From NCBI RefSeq assembly GCF_003010935.1, contig NZ_PGGN01000003.1, positions 248,001 through 312,000 on the forward strand: a stretch of 64,000 nt of DNA, in the 5' to 3' direction. Below are positions 25,432 through 35,295 of this stretch, piece after piece. The notes under the pieces were generated by a model. That model did not search any database and had not been told where the DNA came from. It worked only from the letters and a program-made list of their open reading frames with translations. Made by a program: the position numbers and the translations under genes. The DNA is from Phyllobacterium endophyticum. Its GTDB lineage: Bacteria; Pseudomonadota; Alphaproteobacteria; Rhizobiales; Rhizobiaceae. How positions within the stretch are numbered: the stretch's first letter is position 1; the number at the start of each line of letters is the position of its first letter.

Positions 25432-26736
25432 ATGACCGCCAATCCTCCCTATCCGGACATTCGATCCCTGTGGCAGGAGACCGTTTCCCGCCGCCCGGTC
25501 TTCGACGCGCTGACGGGCGGTCATCAGTTTGACGTTGCCATAATCGGCGGCGGCTATACCGGTCTGTCGACGGCTCGCTATCTTGCGCGGCGTGGTCTTT
25601 GCGCGGTGGTGCTGGAGGCAAGCCAGATCGGCTGGGGTGCAAGCGGCCGCAACGGCGGCGTGGTCTCGGGAAAGTTCAGATTGTCGTTTTCCGACATCGG
25701 GGCGCGTTACGGAGTTGAAACAGCGCGCCGCATGCATGATCTCGGCATCGAGGCGATCGATCATGTCGGCGAACTGGTGGAGGATTACGGCATTGCCTCT
25801 GCCGATTATCGCCCCACCGGCGCGCTTAGATGTGCCCACAACCAGATCTCCCTCGACAGCCTCAAAAAAGAAGTGGCGTGGCTGAAGACTGCACTCGGCG
25901 ACCATGCATGCTCCATCCTGTCGACCGAACAGATGCAAGCCGAAACCGGCTCGCGCGACTTCGTCGGCGGCATGCTCAACACGCATGGCGGCGTCATACA
26001 TCCGCTGAATTTCGTCCTGGGCATGGCAGCCGGCCTCAAGGCCGCAGGCATCGCCATCCATGAGAGGTCGCCGGTCACAGCGATCCGGCGCGATCGCGAC
26101 GGCGTCGTGCTTGAAACACCCGGCGGGACCGTGTCGGCCGCTCAGGTCGTAATCGCCACCAATTCCTATTCCGACCTGACGCCGGCGACCTCGGCTGTGC
26201 GAAAATCCCTCATTCCGTTCCGCTCGGCGATGATCGCCACTGCTCCGCTGACGGGAAATCCTGGCGAAGGGCTTTTGTCGCAGCGCCGCAGCTACACCGA
26301 GACCCGCCGCATGATGCGCTGGTTCCGCAGGGCTGGCGACCGATTGATCTATGGTGGTCGCGGCGCCTTCGGCAAGAGCGATTCGGACAACGCCTTTGCC
26401 GCTCTTCACAAGGCGATGGTGCGCCAGTTTCCCGACCTTGCGTCGGTATCCGTCACGCACCGCTGGTCGGGGCTGGTCGCCATGACCATGGACAGCATTC
26501 CGCATCTTGGCCGGTTCGATGACCGCGTGATCTATGCGGTCGGCTACAACGGCACCGGCGTCGCATTGGCTTCCAACATGGGCCGCTATGTCGCGGCCAT
26601 GATTGCGGGCGAGAAGCCCGATCTCGGGCTCCTGACGTGCGTGCCACTGAAGCCCGTGCCCCTCTATCCCATCAGGGAACCAGCCGTCCGGCTCGTCGCC
26701 GGCTGGTACCAGTTCCTCGATGCAATCGGGCGCTAA
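25432..26736 (+). CDS. FAD-dependent oxidoreductase (DAO family, PuuB-like)
   Basis: A 434-residue flavoprotein of the D-amino-acid-oxidase fold. The dinucleotide motif IIGGGYTGLSTA (near 37-48), the following VVLEASQIGWGASGRNGG and the C-terminal GYNGTGVALASNMGR are the FAD-binding blocks. The N-terminal layout resembles gamma-glutamylputrescine oxidase (PuuB), which oxidises a primary amine to an aldehyde. In this operon it would act on the imported amine and feed the aldehyde dehydrogenases at 31235 and 32707. It is cytoplasmic. The exact substrate is unknown. Confidence 0.88.
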   Translation: MTANPPYPDIRSLWQETVSRRPVFDALTGGHQFDVAIIGGGYTGLSTARYLARRGLCAVVLEASQIGWGASGRNGGVVSGKFRLSFSDIGARYGVETARRMHDLGIEAIDHVGELVEDYGIASADYRPTGALRCAHNQISLDSLKKEVAWLKTALGDHACSILSTEQMQAETGSRDFVGGMLNTHGGVIHPLNFVLGMAAGLKAAGIAIHERSPVTAIRRDRDGVVLETPGGTVSAAQVVIATNSYSDLTPATSAVRKSLIPFRSAMIATAPLTGNPGEGLLSQRRSYTETRRMMRWFRRAGDRLIYGGRGAFGKSDSDNAFAALHKAMVRQFPDLASVSVTHRWSGLVAMTMDSIPHLGRFDDRVIYAVGYNGTGVALASNMGRYVAAMIAGEKPDLGLLTCVPLKPVPLYPIREPAVRLVAGWYQFLDAIGR

Positions 26737-26790
26737 GACCCGCAAGTCGCATATCAACCGGGGCATCGCGTCCCCAGAGGAGAACCAACA

Positions 26791-27831
26791 ATGACCTACA
26801 GACTTTGCATGATCGCGCTGTCCGCATCGGCCGCCGTCTTTCTGGCTGGCACGGCATCGGCCGAACAGATTACCTTCGTGTCGCAGGGCGGCGCCTATCA
26901 GGAAGCCCAGACCAAGGCGATCCTCGATCCGGTTGCTGAACTGCTCGGGATCACTGTCAATCAGGACAGCTCTCCGGACGCCTGGCCGGTCATCAAGACG
27001 CAGGCCGCCTCCGGCAAGATCATCTGGGACGTGATTGATACGCCTGCGAAAGATTGTATCCGGGGCGGCGAGCAGGGCATGATTGCGAAGCTCGATTTCT
27101 CCAAGATCCCGAACGCGGAGAAGATGCCGGCGGCCTATAAGAGCCCCTATTCGGTGGCCTACGAATTCTATTCGAGCGTGCTCGCCTATAACAAGGAGAA
27201 ATTCGCCGACAATCCGCCCAAGACATGGGCTGACTTCTGGGACGTGAAGAAATTCCCCGGCACCCGTGCCTTGCGCAACCATCCGCTCGCCACTCTGGAA
27301 GCCGCATTGCTTGCCGATGGCGTGGCGGCCGACAAGCTCTATCCGCTCGATGTTGATCGCGCCTTCAAGAAGCTTGAGGAACTCAAGCCGCATGTATCGG
27401 TCTGGTGGACCTCGGGCGCACAGTCGGCACAGTTGCTCGCCGACGGCGAAGTCGACATGGAAATGGCCTGGAACGGCCGCGTGGCAGCGGTCGTCAAGGA
27501 AGGCGCGCCGATCGGCTACTCCTTCAATCAGGGATTCTTGCAATATACGTCGCTCTGCATCCTTAGCGGCGCGCCGAACATGGAAACCGCGGTCAAGTTC
27601 GTCAATACCGCGCTGACGCCGGATATTCAGGCGAACTTTCCGGCCTATATCGACTATGGACCGGGCAACCCTGAAGCCTACAAGACCGGCAAGATTTCGC
27701 CGGAACGCGCGGCTGAGATGCCAAGTTCGCCGGAAAATGCAGCTATTCAGGTACTGGTCGCCGACGAATGGTGGAGCTCGCCTGCCGGCGAGGATGCGCA
27801 AAAGCGCTGGGCCTCGTTCGTCCAGCAGTAA
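26791..27831 (+). CDS. Polyamine-type ABC transporter substrate-binding protein (PotD-like)
   Basis: A 346-residue periplasmic protein with a signal peptide (SASAAVFLAGTASA-EQ). The mature part is a PotD/SBP_bac family protein: ITFVSQGGAYQEAQTKAIL at the start, then YSVAYEFYSSVLAYNKEKF and WKTWADFWDVKKFPG-like blocks in the middle. It is preceded by GGAG and followed 24 bp later by the first permease. This family binds polyamines or related amines and some carboxylates. Binding residues cannot be assigned by eye, so the ligand stays open. Confidence 0.92.
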   Translation: MTYRLCMIALSASAAVFLAGTASAEQITFVSQGGAYQEAQTKAILDPVAELLGITVNQDSSPDAWPVIKTQAASGKIIWDVIDTPAKDCIRGGEQGMIAKLDFSKIPNAEKMPAAYKSPYSVAYEFYSSVLAYNKEKFADNPPKTWADFWDVKKFPGTRALRNHPLATLEAALLADGVAADKLYPLDVDRAFKKLEELKPHVSVWWTSGAQSAQLLADGEVDMEMAWNGRVAAVVKEGAPIGYSFNQGFLQYTSLCILSGAPNMETAVKFVNTALTPDIQANFPAYIDYGPGNPEAYKTGKISPERAAEMPSSPENAAIQVLVADEWWSSPAGEDAQKRWASFVQQ

Positions 27832-27855
27832 CCTTCGGCCTTCGGAGGGTCACGG

Positions 27856-28728
27856 ATGACAAAGTCGACACGAAATCCCTCGGAGCTGCATGAGCGGCGC
27901 GAGCAGAGGCTCATGCTGCTGCTGCTGGCTCCTGCGCTTCTGGTCATCGTCGTCTTACTGGTTCTGCCACTGCTGTGGCTGGCCTGGCAGTCGATCTGGC
28001 AGGACGGCCGCTTTACCTTCGCCCATTACGAGCGGTTTATGACGGATTCCGTCTATTGGCTGGCTTTCCTGCAGACCTTCCGCATCGCCGCCATCGTCAC
28101 CCTGCTGACGGTCGTCCTCGGCTACCCCGTCGCCTATGTGGCGGCGGGGGCGCCCCAGCGCTGGAGCATCCTTATCCTGACCATGGTGCTGCTGCCGTTC
28201 TGGACCTCGGTGTTGGTGCGCGCCTATGCCTGGCTGATCCTGCTTCAGCGCAACGGCATCATCAATTCGGCGCTGACAGGATCCGGCTTGATCGATGCGC
28301 CGCTGCGCCTGGTCAACAACGAATTCGGCACAGTCATCGCAACAATCCATATCCTGCTGCCCTTCATGGTGCTGCCGCTTTATGCGACGATGAAGAAGAT
28401 CCCGGGCGAATTGACCATGGCCGGCGCCAGCCTGGGCGGCTCGCCAATGCATGTCTTCCTGCGCGTGTTCCTGCCGCTGTCGCTGCCGGGCCTGATCGCC
28501 GGCATGGTGCTGGTCTTCGTGCTGACGCTTGGCTTCTACATCACGCCGGAGCTGCTCGGCGGCGGACGCACCTATATGGTCTCCATGCTGGTTTCGCGCA
28601 ATATCGAGGTCTACAATGAATGGGGCGCCGCCTCGTCAATCAGCGTGGTGCTGATGATCTGCGTCTTCCTCGTCTTCCGCCTTGCGAGCCTGCTTATACC
28701 ATTCGAACGCATCATGGGAACGAGGTGA
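27856..28728 (+). CDS. ABC transporter permease (PotB-like)
   Basis: A 290-residue inner-membrane permease with six predicted helices, the first at about 20-42 (LMLLLLAPALLVIVVLLVLPLL, split here by a basic N-terminus). The EAA-type cytoplasmic loop appears as AGASLGGSPMHVFLRVFLP, which contacts the ATPase. It pairs with the permease starting 3 bp after its stop. The start follows GGAGGGTCACGG. Confidence 0.92.
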   Translation: MTKSTRNPSELHERREQRLMLLLLAPALLVIVVLLVLPLLWLAWQSIWQDGRFTFAHYERFMTDSVYWLAFLQTFRIAAIVTLLTVVLGYPVAYVAAGAPQRWSILILTMVLLPFWTSVLVRAYAWLILLQRNGIINSALTGSGLIDAPLRLVNNEFGTVIATIHILLPFMVLPLYATMKKIPGELTMAGASLGGSPMHVFLRVFLPLSLPGLIAGMVLVFVLTLGFYITPELLGGGRTYMVSMLVSRNIEVYNEWGAASSISVVLMICVFLVFRLASLLIPFERIMGTR

Positions 28729-28731
28729 CGC

Positions 28732-29529
28732 ATGAGCCCGTCGAAAGTCCTTCTCCACGGTTTCGTGGTCCTTATCCTCGCCTGGCTGATCATTCCGGTT
28801 CTGATCATCCTGCCGATGTCCTTTTCCGGTGCGCGCTTCCTCGCCTTTCCGCCACCTTCCTGGTCGCTGAGGTGGTACGAATCCTATCTGGGCAGCGCCG
28901 CCTGGATGCAGGCGACGCGCGTCAGCCTGATCGTCGGCGTCTGCAGCGCCGTGATTGCAACCATCTTCGGTACGGCTGCGGCCTATGCTCTGAACCTTAC
29001 GCAGTCGCGCCTGGTTCGTAGTCTGCAAGCATTGCTGCTACTGCCGCTGATCGTCCCGATTGTCATCACCGCCGTCGGCGTCTTCCTCGTTTACGCACAG
29101 GTCGGGCTGCTTGCCTCCATGACCGGGCTTATCCTCGCCAATGTGATGCTGGGACTGCCCTATGTCGTTACCTCGGTTCTGGTCGGGCTTCGCAAGTTCG
29201 ATCCAACACAGGAAATGGTATCGCGCAGCCTCGGCATGAACAGATGGCGCACCTTCTTTGCTGTCACGCTGCCGCAAATCCGGCCGAGCGTGATTTCCGG
29301 TTTGCTGTTCGCCTTCATCTCGGCGATCGACGAGACGGTCGTATCGCTCTTCATCTCCGGCGGCGAGTACCAGACCCTGACCAAGAAAATGTTCACCGCG
29401 CTTCGAGACGAGATCGATCCGACGATCGCATCGATCAGCTCGCTGCTGACGACGATTTCCTTCATCCTGCTGATGTTGGCCGCACTGAACGCACGCAATA
29501 CCGATCGCTCCCAGGGGCGGGCGACATGA
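28732..29529 (+). CDS. ABC transporter permease (PotC-like)
   Basis: A 265-residue inner-membrane permease with six predicted helices. The EAA loop is SRSLGMNRWRTFFAVTLPQI. The first periplasmic loop carries the PPSWSLRWYESYL pattern common to PotC/YdcV-type proteins. Its stop overlaps the start of the GMC oxidoreductase by 4 bp (ATGA), which ties transport directly to oxidation of the substrate. Confidence 0.92.
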   Translation: MSPSKVLLHGFVVLILAWLIIPVLIILPMSFSGARFLAFPPPSWSLRWYESYLGSAAWMQATRVSLIVGVCSAVIATIFGTAAAYALNLTQSRLVRSLQALLLLPLIVPIVITAVGVFLVYAQVGLLASMTGLILANVMLGLPYVVTSVLVGLRKFDPTQEMVSRSLGMNRWRTFFAVTLPQIRPSVISGLLFAFISAIDETVVSLFISGGEYQTLTKKMFTALRDEIDPTIASISSLLTTISFILLMLAALNARNTDRSQGRAT

Positions 29530-31217
29530 TCGTCGATCACCTGATCCTGGGCGGCGGGTCGGCCGGCTGTGTGCTGGCCGCCCGGCTCTCGGCCGATCCG
29601 AGACGAACCGTCGTGCTGGTCGAAGCCGGGCGCAATATCTCGGCCGACGATATTCCCGACGATATCCGCAGCCGCTATCCGGGACGTGCCTATCTCGACC
29701 GGCGCAATATCTGGTCTCAGTTGACGGCCAGGATGGCTTATGCCCCATCAGCAGCACCCAGTTCCTCGCGGTGCTACGAGCAGGCGCGACTTTTGGGCGG
29801 CGGGTCGGCGATCAATGCGTTGATGGCCAATCGCGGGGCCCCGGAAGATTATGCAGAATGGCAGGCGCTCGGCGCGGAGGGCTGGGGCTGGGACGATTGC
29901 CTTCCCTATTTCCTCAAGATCGAGACCGACAGGGATTTCAACGGCCCGCTGCATGGACAGGATGGCCCGCTCACCATCCGCCGCGTCTCCGATGACAAGA
30001 TTTCGCCTTTCGTCGATCATGTCATGCAGACGCTTAACCGGCGCGGCCATCCGATCAGGCCGGACCAGAATGGGCCCTGGGAGGACGGCGTATTTCGCGG
30101 CGCCATCGCTGTCAGCGATCGCGGCGAGCGCATTCCGACCTCACTGGCCTATCTGACACCGGACGTGCGCCAACGGCCCAATCTTCGCATCATCACCCAA
30201 ACGATAGCGACTCAAATACTGTTTGTCGGCCGTCGTGCCACCGGCGCGCAACTGTCGGGCGCAATGGCGGAGACGATCCATGCGGCGGAAGTGATCGTCT
30301 CGGCCGGCGCAATCCATTCGCCGGCCTTGCTGCTCCGATCCGGTATCGGGCCTGCAGGCGATCTCGCATCAGCGGGGGTAAATGTCCTGGTCGGGCGAAA
30401 GGGCGTCGGCCGCAATCTCATGGAACATCCCTCCATTGCTGTTGCCGCCTATCTGCCGCCGCATATGCGTGTGCGGGACCGGGCGGAGCACCACGAACAG
30501 GCGATCTGGCGCTTTTCCTCGGGCCTCGACGGCGCGCCGCGCGGCGACATGCATGCCGCCATCCTCTCGCGGTCCGGCTGGCATTCGGTCGGCTTGCGCC
30601 TTGGCAGCATGTTCTTCTGGGTCAACAAATCCTATTCGCGCGGCTCCGTGCGTCTTGCTGCCGCCAATCCAAAGGCCGAGCCAGATGTCGATTTCAGGAT
30701 GCTGAGCGACGAACGCGATCTGAGCCGGCTCAAGCTCGCGCTTCGCATGGGCGCCGAGGCGCTGTGCGATCCTTTCATGAACGGCCATCGCGGCACGGTC
30801 TTCCCCTCCAGCTATTCGCCGCGGGTTGCGAAGCTGGCGGGGCCGGGAGCGTGGAACGCTTTGCAGCGCGGCATGCTCGCGGGTCTGCTGGACATGGCGG
30901 GGCCGCTCCGCTCTGCCCTTGTCCATTCGGCGATCACGCTGGGTACGACGATGCGAGATTTGCTGGCGGATGACGACGCCCTGACCGATTTTGTCAGGAG
31001 CCATGTCGGCGGCACATGGCACCCGTCGGGAACATGCCGCATGGGGTTGGCCGACGATCCTATGGCGGTGACGTCTGCGACCGGACGGGTCTACGGCATC
31101 GAGGGGTTGCGGGTCTGCGATGCATCGCTGATGCCCTCCATCCCATGCGCCAATACCAACCTGCCGACGATCATGATTGCGGAGCGGGTCGCCGATTTCA
31201 TCCTGGCCAGTCGCTGA
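29526..31217 (+). CDS. GMC family FAD-dependent oxidoreductase (choline dehydrogenase-like)
   Basis: A 563-residue GMC flavoenzyme. FAD-binding blocks are [17 protein letters not shown] at 6-22, RLLGGGSAINALMANRGAP near 88 and AGAIHSPALLLRSGIGP near 259. The C-terminal catalytic region has GGTWHPSGTCRMG, with the active-site His, and a late PCANTNLP with an Asn pair. It would oxidise an alcohol group to an aldehyde, using oxygen or a quinone. The start is the ATGA overlap with the permease; a longer upstream frame is spurious. In the operon it implies a substrate with a hydroxyl group, such as an amino-alcohol. Confidence 0.9.
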   Translation: MIVDHLILGGGSAGCVLAARLSADPRRTVVLVEAGRNISADDIPDDIRSRYPGRAYLDRRNIWSQLTARMAYAPSAAPSSSRCYEQARLLGGGSAINALMANRGAPEDYAEWQALGAEGWGWDDCLPYFLKIETDRDFNGPLHGQDGPLTIRRVSDDKISPFVDHVMQTLNRRGHPIRPDQNGPWEDGVFRGAIAVSDRGERIPTSLAYLTPDVRQRPNLRIITQTIATQILFVGRRATGAQLSGAMAETIHAAEVIVSAGAIHSPALLLRSGIGPAGDLASAGVNVLVGRKGVGRNLMEHPSIAVAAYLPPHMRVRDRAEHHEQAIWRFSSGLDGAPRGDMHAAILSRSGWHSVGLRLGSMFFWVNKSYSRGSVRLAAANPKAEPDVDFRMLSDERDLSRLKLALRMGAEALCDPFMNGHRGTVFPSSYSPRVAKLAGPGAWNALQRGMLAGLLDMAGPLRSALVHSAITLGTTMRDLLADDDALTDFVRSHVGGTWHPSGTCRMGLADDPMAVTSATGRVYGIEGLRVCDASLMPSIPCANTNLPTIMIAERVADFILASR

Positions 31218-31234
31218 AGCAAGTGGAGACATCA

Positions 31235-32659
31235 ATGGACACCTACCTGAAGTTCTACATTGACGGCGCCTGGGTCGATCCTGTCGCAGATGAGCGCAAG
31301 ACGGTCATCGATCCTGCGACGGAGCAGCCCTTCGCCGAGATTGCTATGGGTTGCGCCGCCGACGCCGAGCGCGCCATCGCCGCGGCCCGCCATGCATTTA
31401 CAACCTTCTCCTTGAGCACGCATGAAGAACGCCTCTCTCTGCTCGAGCGCATCCTTACCATATTGAAACGGCGCAAGGATGAGATGGGAGACGTGATCTC
31501 GCGCGAAATGGGAGCTCCCCGCCATATGGCACGGGAGGAGCAGGCCGGTATAGGCATCGCGCATTTCGAGCAGACTATAAGGGCGATGCGGGAATTCGCC
31601 TTCGAATACATGCAGGGCACAACCCGCATCCTGCATGAGCCGATCGGCGTCGTCGGCATGATCACCCCATGGAACTGGCCCATCAATCAGATCGCCTGCA
31701 AGGTCGCGCCGGCGCTTGCCACCGGTTGCACCATGGTGTTGAAGCCCTCCGAGGAAGCCCCGCTCAATGCTATTCTCTTTGCCGAGGTCCTGCACGAAGC
31801 CGGTGTGCCGAAGGGCGTGTTCAATCTTGTAAACGGCGACGGCCCGACCGTAGGCGCGGTGCTCTCCGGTCACCCCGATATCGACATGGTTTCCTTCACG
31901 GGCTCAACGCGCGCCGGCATTTCGGTGGCGCAGGCGGCAGCCCCGACGGTGAAGCGTGTGCACCAGGAGTTGGGCGGCAAGTCGCCCAACATCATTCTGC
32001 GAAGCGCCGACCTTGCTGCGGCCATGCGTGCCGGAGTGGACAAATGCTTTGCCAATTCCGGCCAATCCTGCAATGCACCGACCCGGCTTCTCGTACCACA
32101 GGAGAAGATGAAACAAGCGATCGGCATTGCCCGGCAGGCAGCTGAATCGGTTCGCGTCGGTTCTCCCGTCAATCCGGACAGCGACATCGGCCCTGTGGTC
32201 AGCCAGGCACAGTTCGACAAGATCCAGGGCCTCATTCGAAAAGGCATGGAGGAGGGCGCCGAACTCGTCGCCGGCGGCCCGGGCCGACCCGCCCATCTCA
32301 ATGTCGGCTATTACGTGCGGCCGACGATCTTCGCACGGGTGACAAACGACATGGCGATCGCCCGCGAGGAGATCTTCGGGCCCGTTCTCGTGATCCTTGG
32401 CTATGACAGTGACGATGAGGCCGCCGCGATCGCCAACGACACACCCTATGGCCTGGCCTCCTATGTCCAGGGCGAAGCCGGTGAGGCGCGCGCTTTTGCA
32501 AGACGGCTCAGGACAGGCATCGTTCGTCTGAACAGCTCGGCCTGGGACGGTGCGGCTCCCTTCGGCGGCTACAAACAGTCCGGAAATGGCCGCGAATACA
32601 GCAAATTCGGGCTTCACGAATTTACGGAAATAAAGGCAATCGTCGGGTTCGGCGACTGA
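31235..32659 (+). CDS. NAD(P)-dependent aldehyde dehydrogenase
   Basis: A 474-residue ALDH. Conserved residues are Asn147 in TPWNWP, Glu245 in HQELGGKS and the nucleophile Cys279 in NSGQSCNAPTR. The C-terminus has APFGGYKQSGNGREYSKFGL, the usual oligomerisation and NAD region. It starts 17 bp after the GMC gene behind AGTGGAG. It probably oxidises the aldehyde made by either the GMC enzyme or the PuuB-like oxidase. The substrate range of this group is broad. Confidence 0.93.
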   Translation: MDTYLKFYIDGAWVDPVADERKTVIDPATEQPFAEIAMGCAADAERAIAAARHAFTTFSLSTHEERLSLLERILTILKRRKDEMGDVISREMGAPRHMAREEQAGIGIAHFEQTIRAMREFAFEYMQGTTRILHEPIGVVGMITPWNWPINQIACKVAPALATGCTMVLKPSEEAPLNAILFAEVLHEAGVPKGVFNLVNGDGPTVGAVLSGHPDIDMVSFTGSTRAGISVAQAAAPTVKRVHQELGGKSPNIILRSADLAAAMRAGVDKCFANSGQSCNAPTRLLVPQEKMKQAIGIARQAAESVRVGSPVNPDSDIGPVVSQAQFDKIQGLIRKGMEEGAELVAGGPGRPAHLNVGYYVRPTIFARVTNDMAIAREEIFGPVLVILGYDSDDEAAAIANDTPYGLASYVQGEAGEARAFARRLRTGIVRLNSSAWDGAAPFGGYKQSGNGREYSKFGLHEFTEIKAIVGFGD

Positions 32660-32706
32660 CGGTGCCGTCACTGCGACAGGTCGCGCCATACAACACAGGT
32701 GAACAC

Positions 32707-34176
32707 ATGCTCAATCTCAAGGATCCGTCACTCTTCGTGCAGCAGGCGCTGATCGATGGCAATTGGACGGGTGCCAGCAGTGGCGCCACCGTTACGGTCG
32801 ATAACCCGGCCACCGGCGATTTCCTCGGGACTGTGCCGGATTGCGGCAAGGACGACTCCGACCGGGCAATCGCGGCTGCGGCTGCGGCTTTCAAGACGTG
32901 GCGGCTGACCACAGCCGCGGAGCGGGCGCGGCTCCTCGACCGCTGGCACGACCTGCTGCTCGAAAATACTGACGATCTCGCGCTGATCATGACATGCGAG
33001 CAGGGCAAGCCCCTGGCCGAGGCACGGGGCGAAATCCTCTACGGCGCTTCCTTCATCAAGTGGTTCGCCGAGGAGGCTCGCCGCAGCTACGGCATGACCA
33101 TCCCGGCACCAACGGTTGATCGCCGTATTCTGGTCAGCAAAGAGCCGGTTGGGGTCGCGGCAATCATTACACCCTGGAACTTTCCCAATGCGATGATTAC
33201 GCGCAAGTGCGCGCCGGCACTGGCGGCCGGCTGCACCGTGGTCATCAAGCCATCTGAACTTACCCCATATTCGGCGTTGGCACTGGGACTGCTGGCCGAA
33301 CGCGCGGGTATCCCGCCCGGCGTCATCAATATCGTCACCGGCCTGCCGAAGGCGATCGGCGCGTCGCTCACAAGCAGCCCGGACGTCCGCAAGGTGTCGT
33401 TCACCGGCTCCACGGCGGTGGGCTCGTTATTGATGGCACAGTGCGCTGCGACGGTGAAACGTCTCAGCCTGGAACTTGGCGGCAACGCGCCCTTTATCGT
33501 CTTCGAAGATGCCGACCTCGATGCGGCCGTGGAAGCGGCAATCGTTTCCAAATTCCGCAATGGCGGACAGACCTGCGTGTGCGCCAACCGCCTGCTCGTT
33601 CAGGATGGGATCTACGATACCTTTGCCGGGAAGCTTGCAGCGCGTGTCCGTGCCATGCCTGTCGGTTCCGGCGTCGATGACGATATCCAGATAGGTCCGA
33701 TGATCAACGTCGCGGCCGTTGGCAAGATCAGCGCTCATATCGAGGACGCACTGGCACTCGGCGCTGCCAACATCACGCCGCGCGACGGCCTTCCGGCCGG
33801 CGACCGTTATGTCGCTCCGACGGTGCTGACCGGAGCGACCACCGCGATGCGACTTGCCAGTGAGGAAACCTTCGGCCCCGTGGCGCCGCTCTTCCGCTTC
33901 AAGACCGAGGCGGAGGCCATCGCGATTGCCAATTCGACACCCTATGGTCTCGCCGCCTATTTCTTCACCGAAAACCTTCATCGCGCCTGGCGCGTCGGCG
34001 AGGCGCTGGAATTCGGCATGGTCGGGCTCAACACCGGCAGCGTGTCGATGGAAGTCGCTCCCTTCGGCGGCATCAAGCAATCCGGTCTCGGCCGCGAGGG
34101 CGGTCCGAGCGGCATGGAGGAATATTTGGAGATCAAGGCCTTCCACTTAGGCGGATTGAAGACGCAGCCTGCCTGA
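32707..34176 (+). CDS. NAD(P)-dependent succinate-semialdehyde dehydrogenase-like ALDH (GabD-like)
   Basis: A 489-residue ALDH. Catalytic Glu256 lies in LELGGNAPFIVFEDAD, and Cys290 in RNGGQTCVCANR; the double Cys and the FIVFEDADLD stretch are typical of succinate-semialdehyde dehydrogenases. The C-terminus EVAPFGGIKQSGLGREGG also fits GabD. The ATG at 32707 has AGGTGA before it. A second ALDH in one operon suggests two aldehyde intermediates, one perhaps succinate or malonate semialdehyde. It could also serve succinate semialdehyde made by vitamin B6 breakdown, but it is 15 kb from that locus. Confidence 0.9.
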   Translation: MLNLKDPSLFVQQALIDGNWTGASSGATVTVDNPATGDFLGTVPDCGKDDSDRAIAAAAAAFKTWRLTTAAERARLLDRWHDLLLENTDDLALIMTCEQGKPLAEARGEILYGASFIKWFAEEARRSYGMTIPAPTVDRRILVSKEPVGVAAIITPWNFPNAMITRKCAPALAAGCTVVIKPSELTPYSALALGLLAERAGIPPGVINIVTGLPKAIGASLTSSPDVRKVSFTGSTAVGSLLMAQCAATVKRLSLELGGNAPFIVFEDADLDAAVEAAIVSKFRNGGQTCVCANRLLVQDGIYDTFAGKLAARVRAMPVGSGVDDDIQIGPMINVAAVGKISAHIEDALALGAANITPRDGLPAGDRYVAPTVLTGATTAMRLASEETFGPVAPLFRFKTEAEAIAIANSTPYGLAAYFFTENLHRAWRVGEALEFGMVGLNTGSVSMEVAPFGGIKQSGLGREGGPSGMEEYLEIKAFHLGGLKTQPA

Positions 34177-34199
34177 CGGGCGGCAGCAGGAGACAGATT

Positions 34200-35273
34200 A
34201 TGACGCAACGCTTCTACGATATTGCTGTGATCGAAGGCGACGGTATCGGCAAGGAAGTCATACCCGAAGGCATAAGGGTGCTCGAAGCGGCCGCGCGCCG
34301 TCACGGCTTCACATTGAGGCAGAAATGGCACGACTTTGCCCATTGCGACTACTATGCCCGGCACGGCCGCATGATGCCCGAGAACTGGAAGGAAGAAATC
34401 GGCAAGCCCGCAGCGATCTTCTTCGGCGCGGTGGGCTGGCCGGACATCGTCCCGGATCACATCTCGCTTTGGGGCTCGCTGCTGCAGTTCCGGCGCGAGT
34501 ATGACCAGTATGTCAATCTGCGCCCGGTCAGGCTGATGGACGGCGTGCCCTGTCCGCTGTCCGGTCGTAGGCCCGGCGATATCGACTTCTGGGTGGTACG
34601 CGAAAATACCGAAGGCGAATATTCCGCCATCGGCGGGCGAATGTTCGAGGGAACGGAACGCGAAATGGTGATGCAGGAGACGGTAATGACCCGCAAGGGT
34701 GTCGACCGTATCCTGAAGTTCGCCTTCGACCTCGCCCAGACCCGGCCACGCAAGCTGGTGACGTCGGCGACAAAGTCGAATGGGATCGCGATCACAATGC
34801 CCTATTGGGACGAGCGGGTTGAGGCGATGGCGTCGTCCTATCCCGAAGTCTCCTGGAACAAGTTCCACATCGATATTCTGACGGCAAATTTCGTGCTGAA
34901 ACCGCAGATTTTCGACGTTGTGGTCGGCTCCAACCTGTTCGGCGACATCCTCTCCGACCTTGGCCCGGCCTGCGCCGGCACGATCGGGATTGCGCCGTCG
35001 GGCAACATCAATCCGGAGGGTGAACACCCTTCGCTGTTCGAGCCGGTCCATGGTTCAGCCCCCGATATCGCCGGCCGGAACCTTGCCAATCCTATCGGCC
35101 AGATCTGGTCGGCGGCGATGATGCTCGACCATCTCGGTGAGAAACAGGCCGCGGCCGACATCATGGGCGCCATTGAAATGGTGCTGAAACAGCCCAGCTT
35201 GCGCACTCGCGATCTTGGCGGGGCGGCCGATACACAAACCTGCGGCAAGGCGATTGCCGATCTCCTGGCCTGA
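34200..35273 (+). CDS. Tartrate/D-malate dehydrogenase (beta-decarboxylating dehydrogenase family)
   Basis: A 357-residue NAD-dependent dehydrogenase of the isocitrate/isopropylmalate family. The clear elements are the N-terminal IAVIEGDGIGKEV, WVVRENTEGEYSAIGG, the Lys/Asp catalytic region TSATKSNGIAITMPYWD, the metal-binding SNLFGDILSDLGP and the NAD-binding FEPVHGSAPDIAG. The IGKEV start and the VGWPDIVPDHISLWG loop fit the tartrate dehydrogenase/D-malate group (TtuC/DmlA). It acts in the cytoplasm on a 2-hydroxy diacid. In this operon it probably handles the acid produced by the two ALDHs. Confidence 0.9.
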   Translation: MTQRFYDIAVIEGDGIGKEVIPEGIRVLEAAARRHGFTLRQKWHDFAHCDYYARHGRMMPENWKEEIGKPAAIFFGAVGWPDIVPDHISLWGSLLQFRREYDQYVNLRPVRLMDGVPCPLSGRRPGDIDFWVVRENTEGEYSAIGGRMFEGTEREMVMQETVMTRKGVDRILKFAFDLAQTRPRKLVTSATKSNGIAITMPYWDERVEAMASSYPEVSWNKFHIDILTANFVLKPQIFDVVVGSNLFGDILSDLGPACAGTIGIAPSGNINPEGEHPSLFEPVHGSAPDIAGRNLANPIGQIWSAAMMLDHLGEKQAAADIMGAIEMVLKQPSLRTRDLGGAADTQTCGKAIADLLA

Positions 35274-35295
35274 CAAATCACGAAAGATTAAAACA

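Noticed and set aside
24664-27801. Very long minus-strand open frame of over 1000 codons across the HAD, FAD oxidase and binding-protein genes
   Set aside because: It is the antisense of three clear genes. Its translation is His/Arg/Gly-rich and shows no domain.
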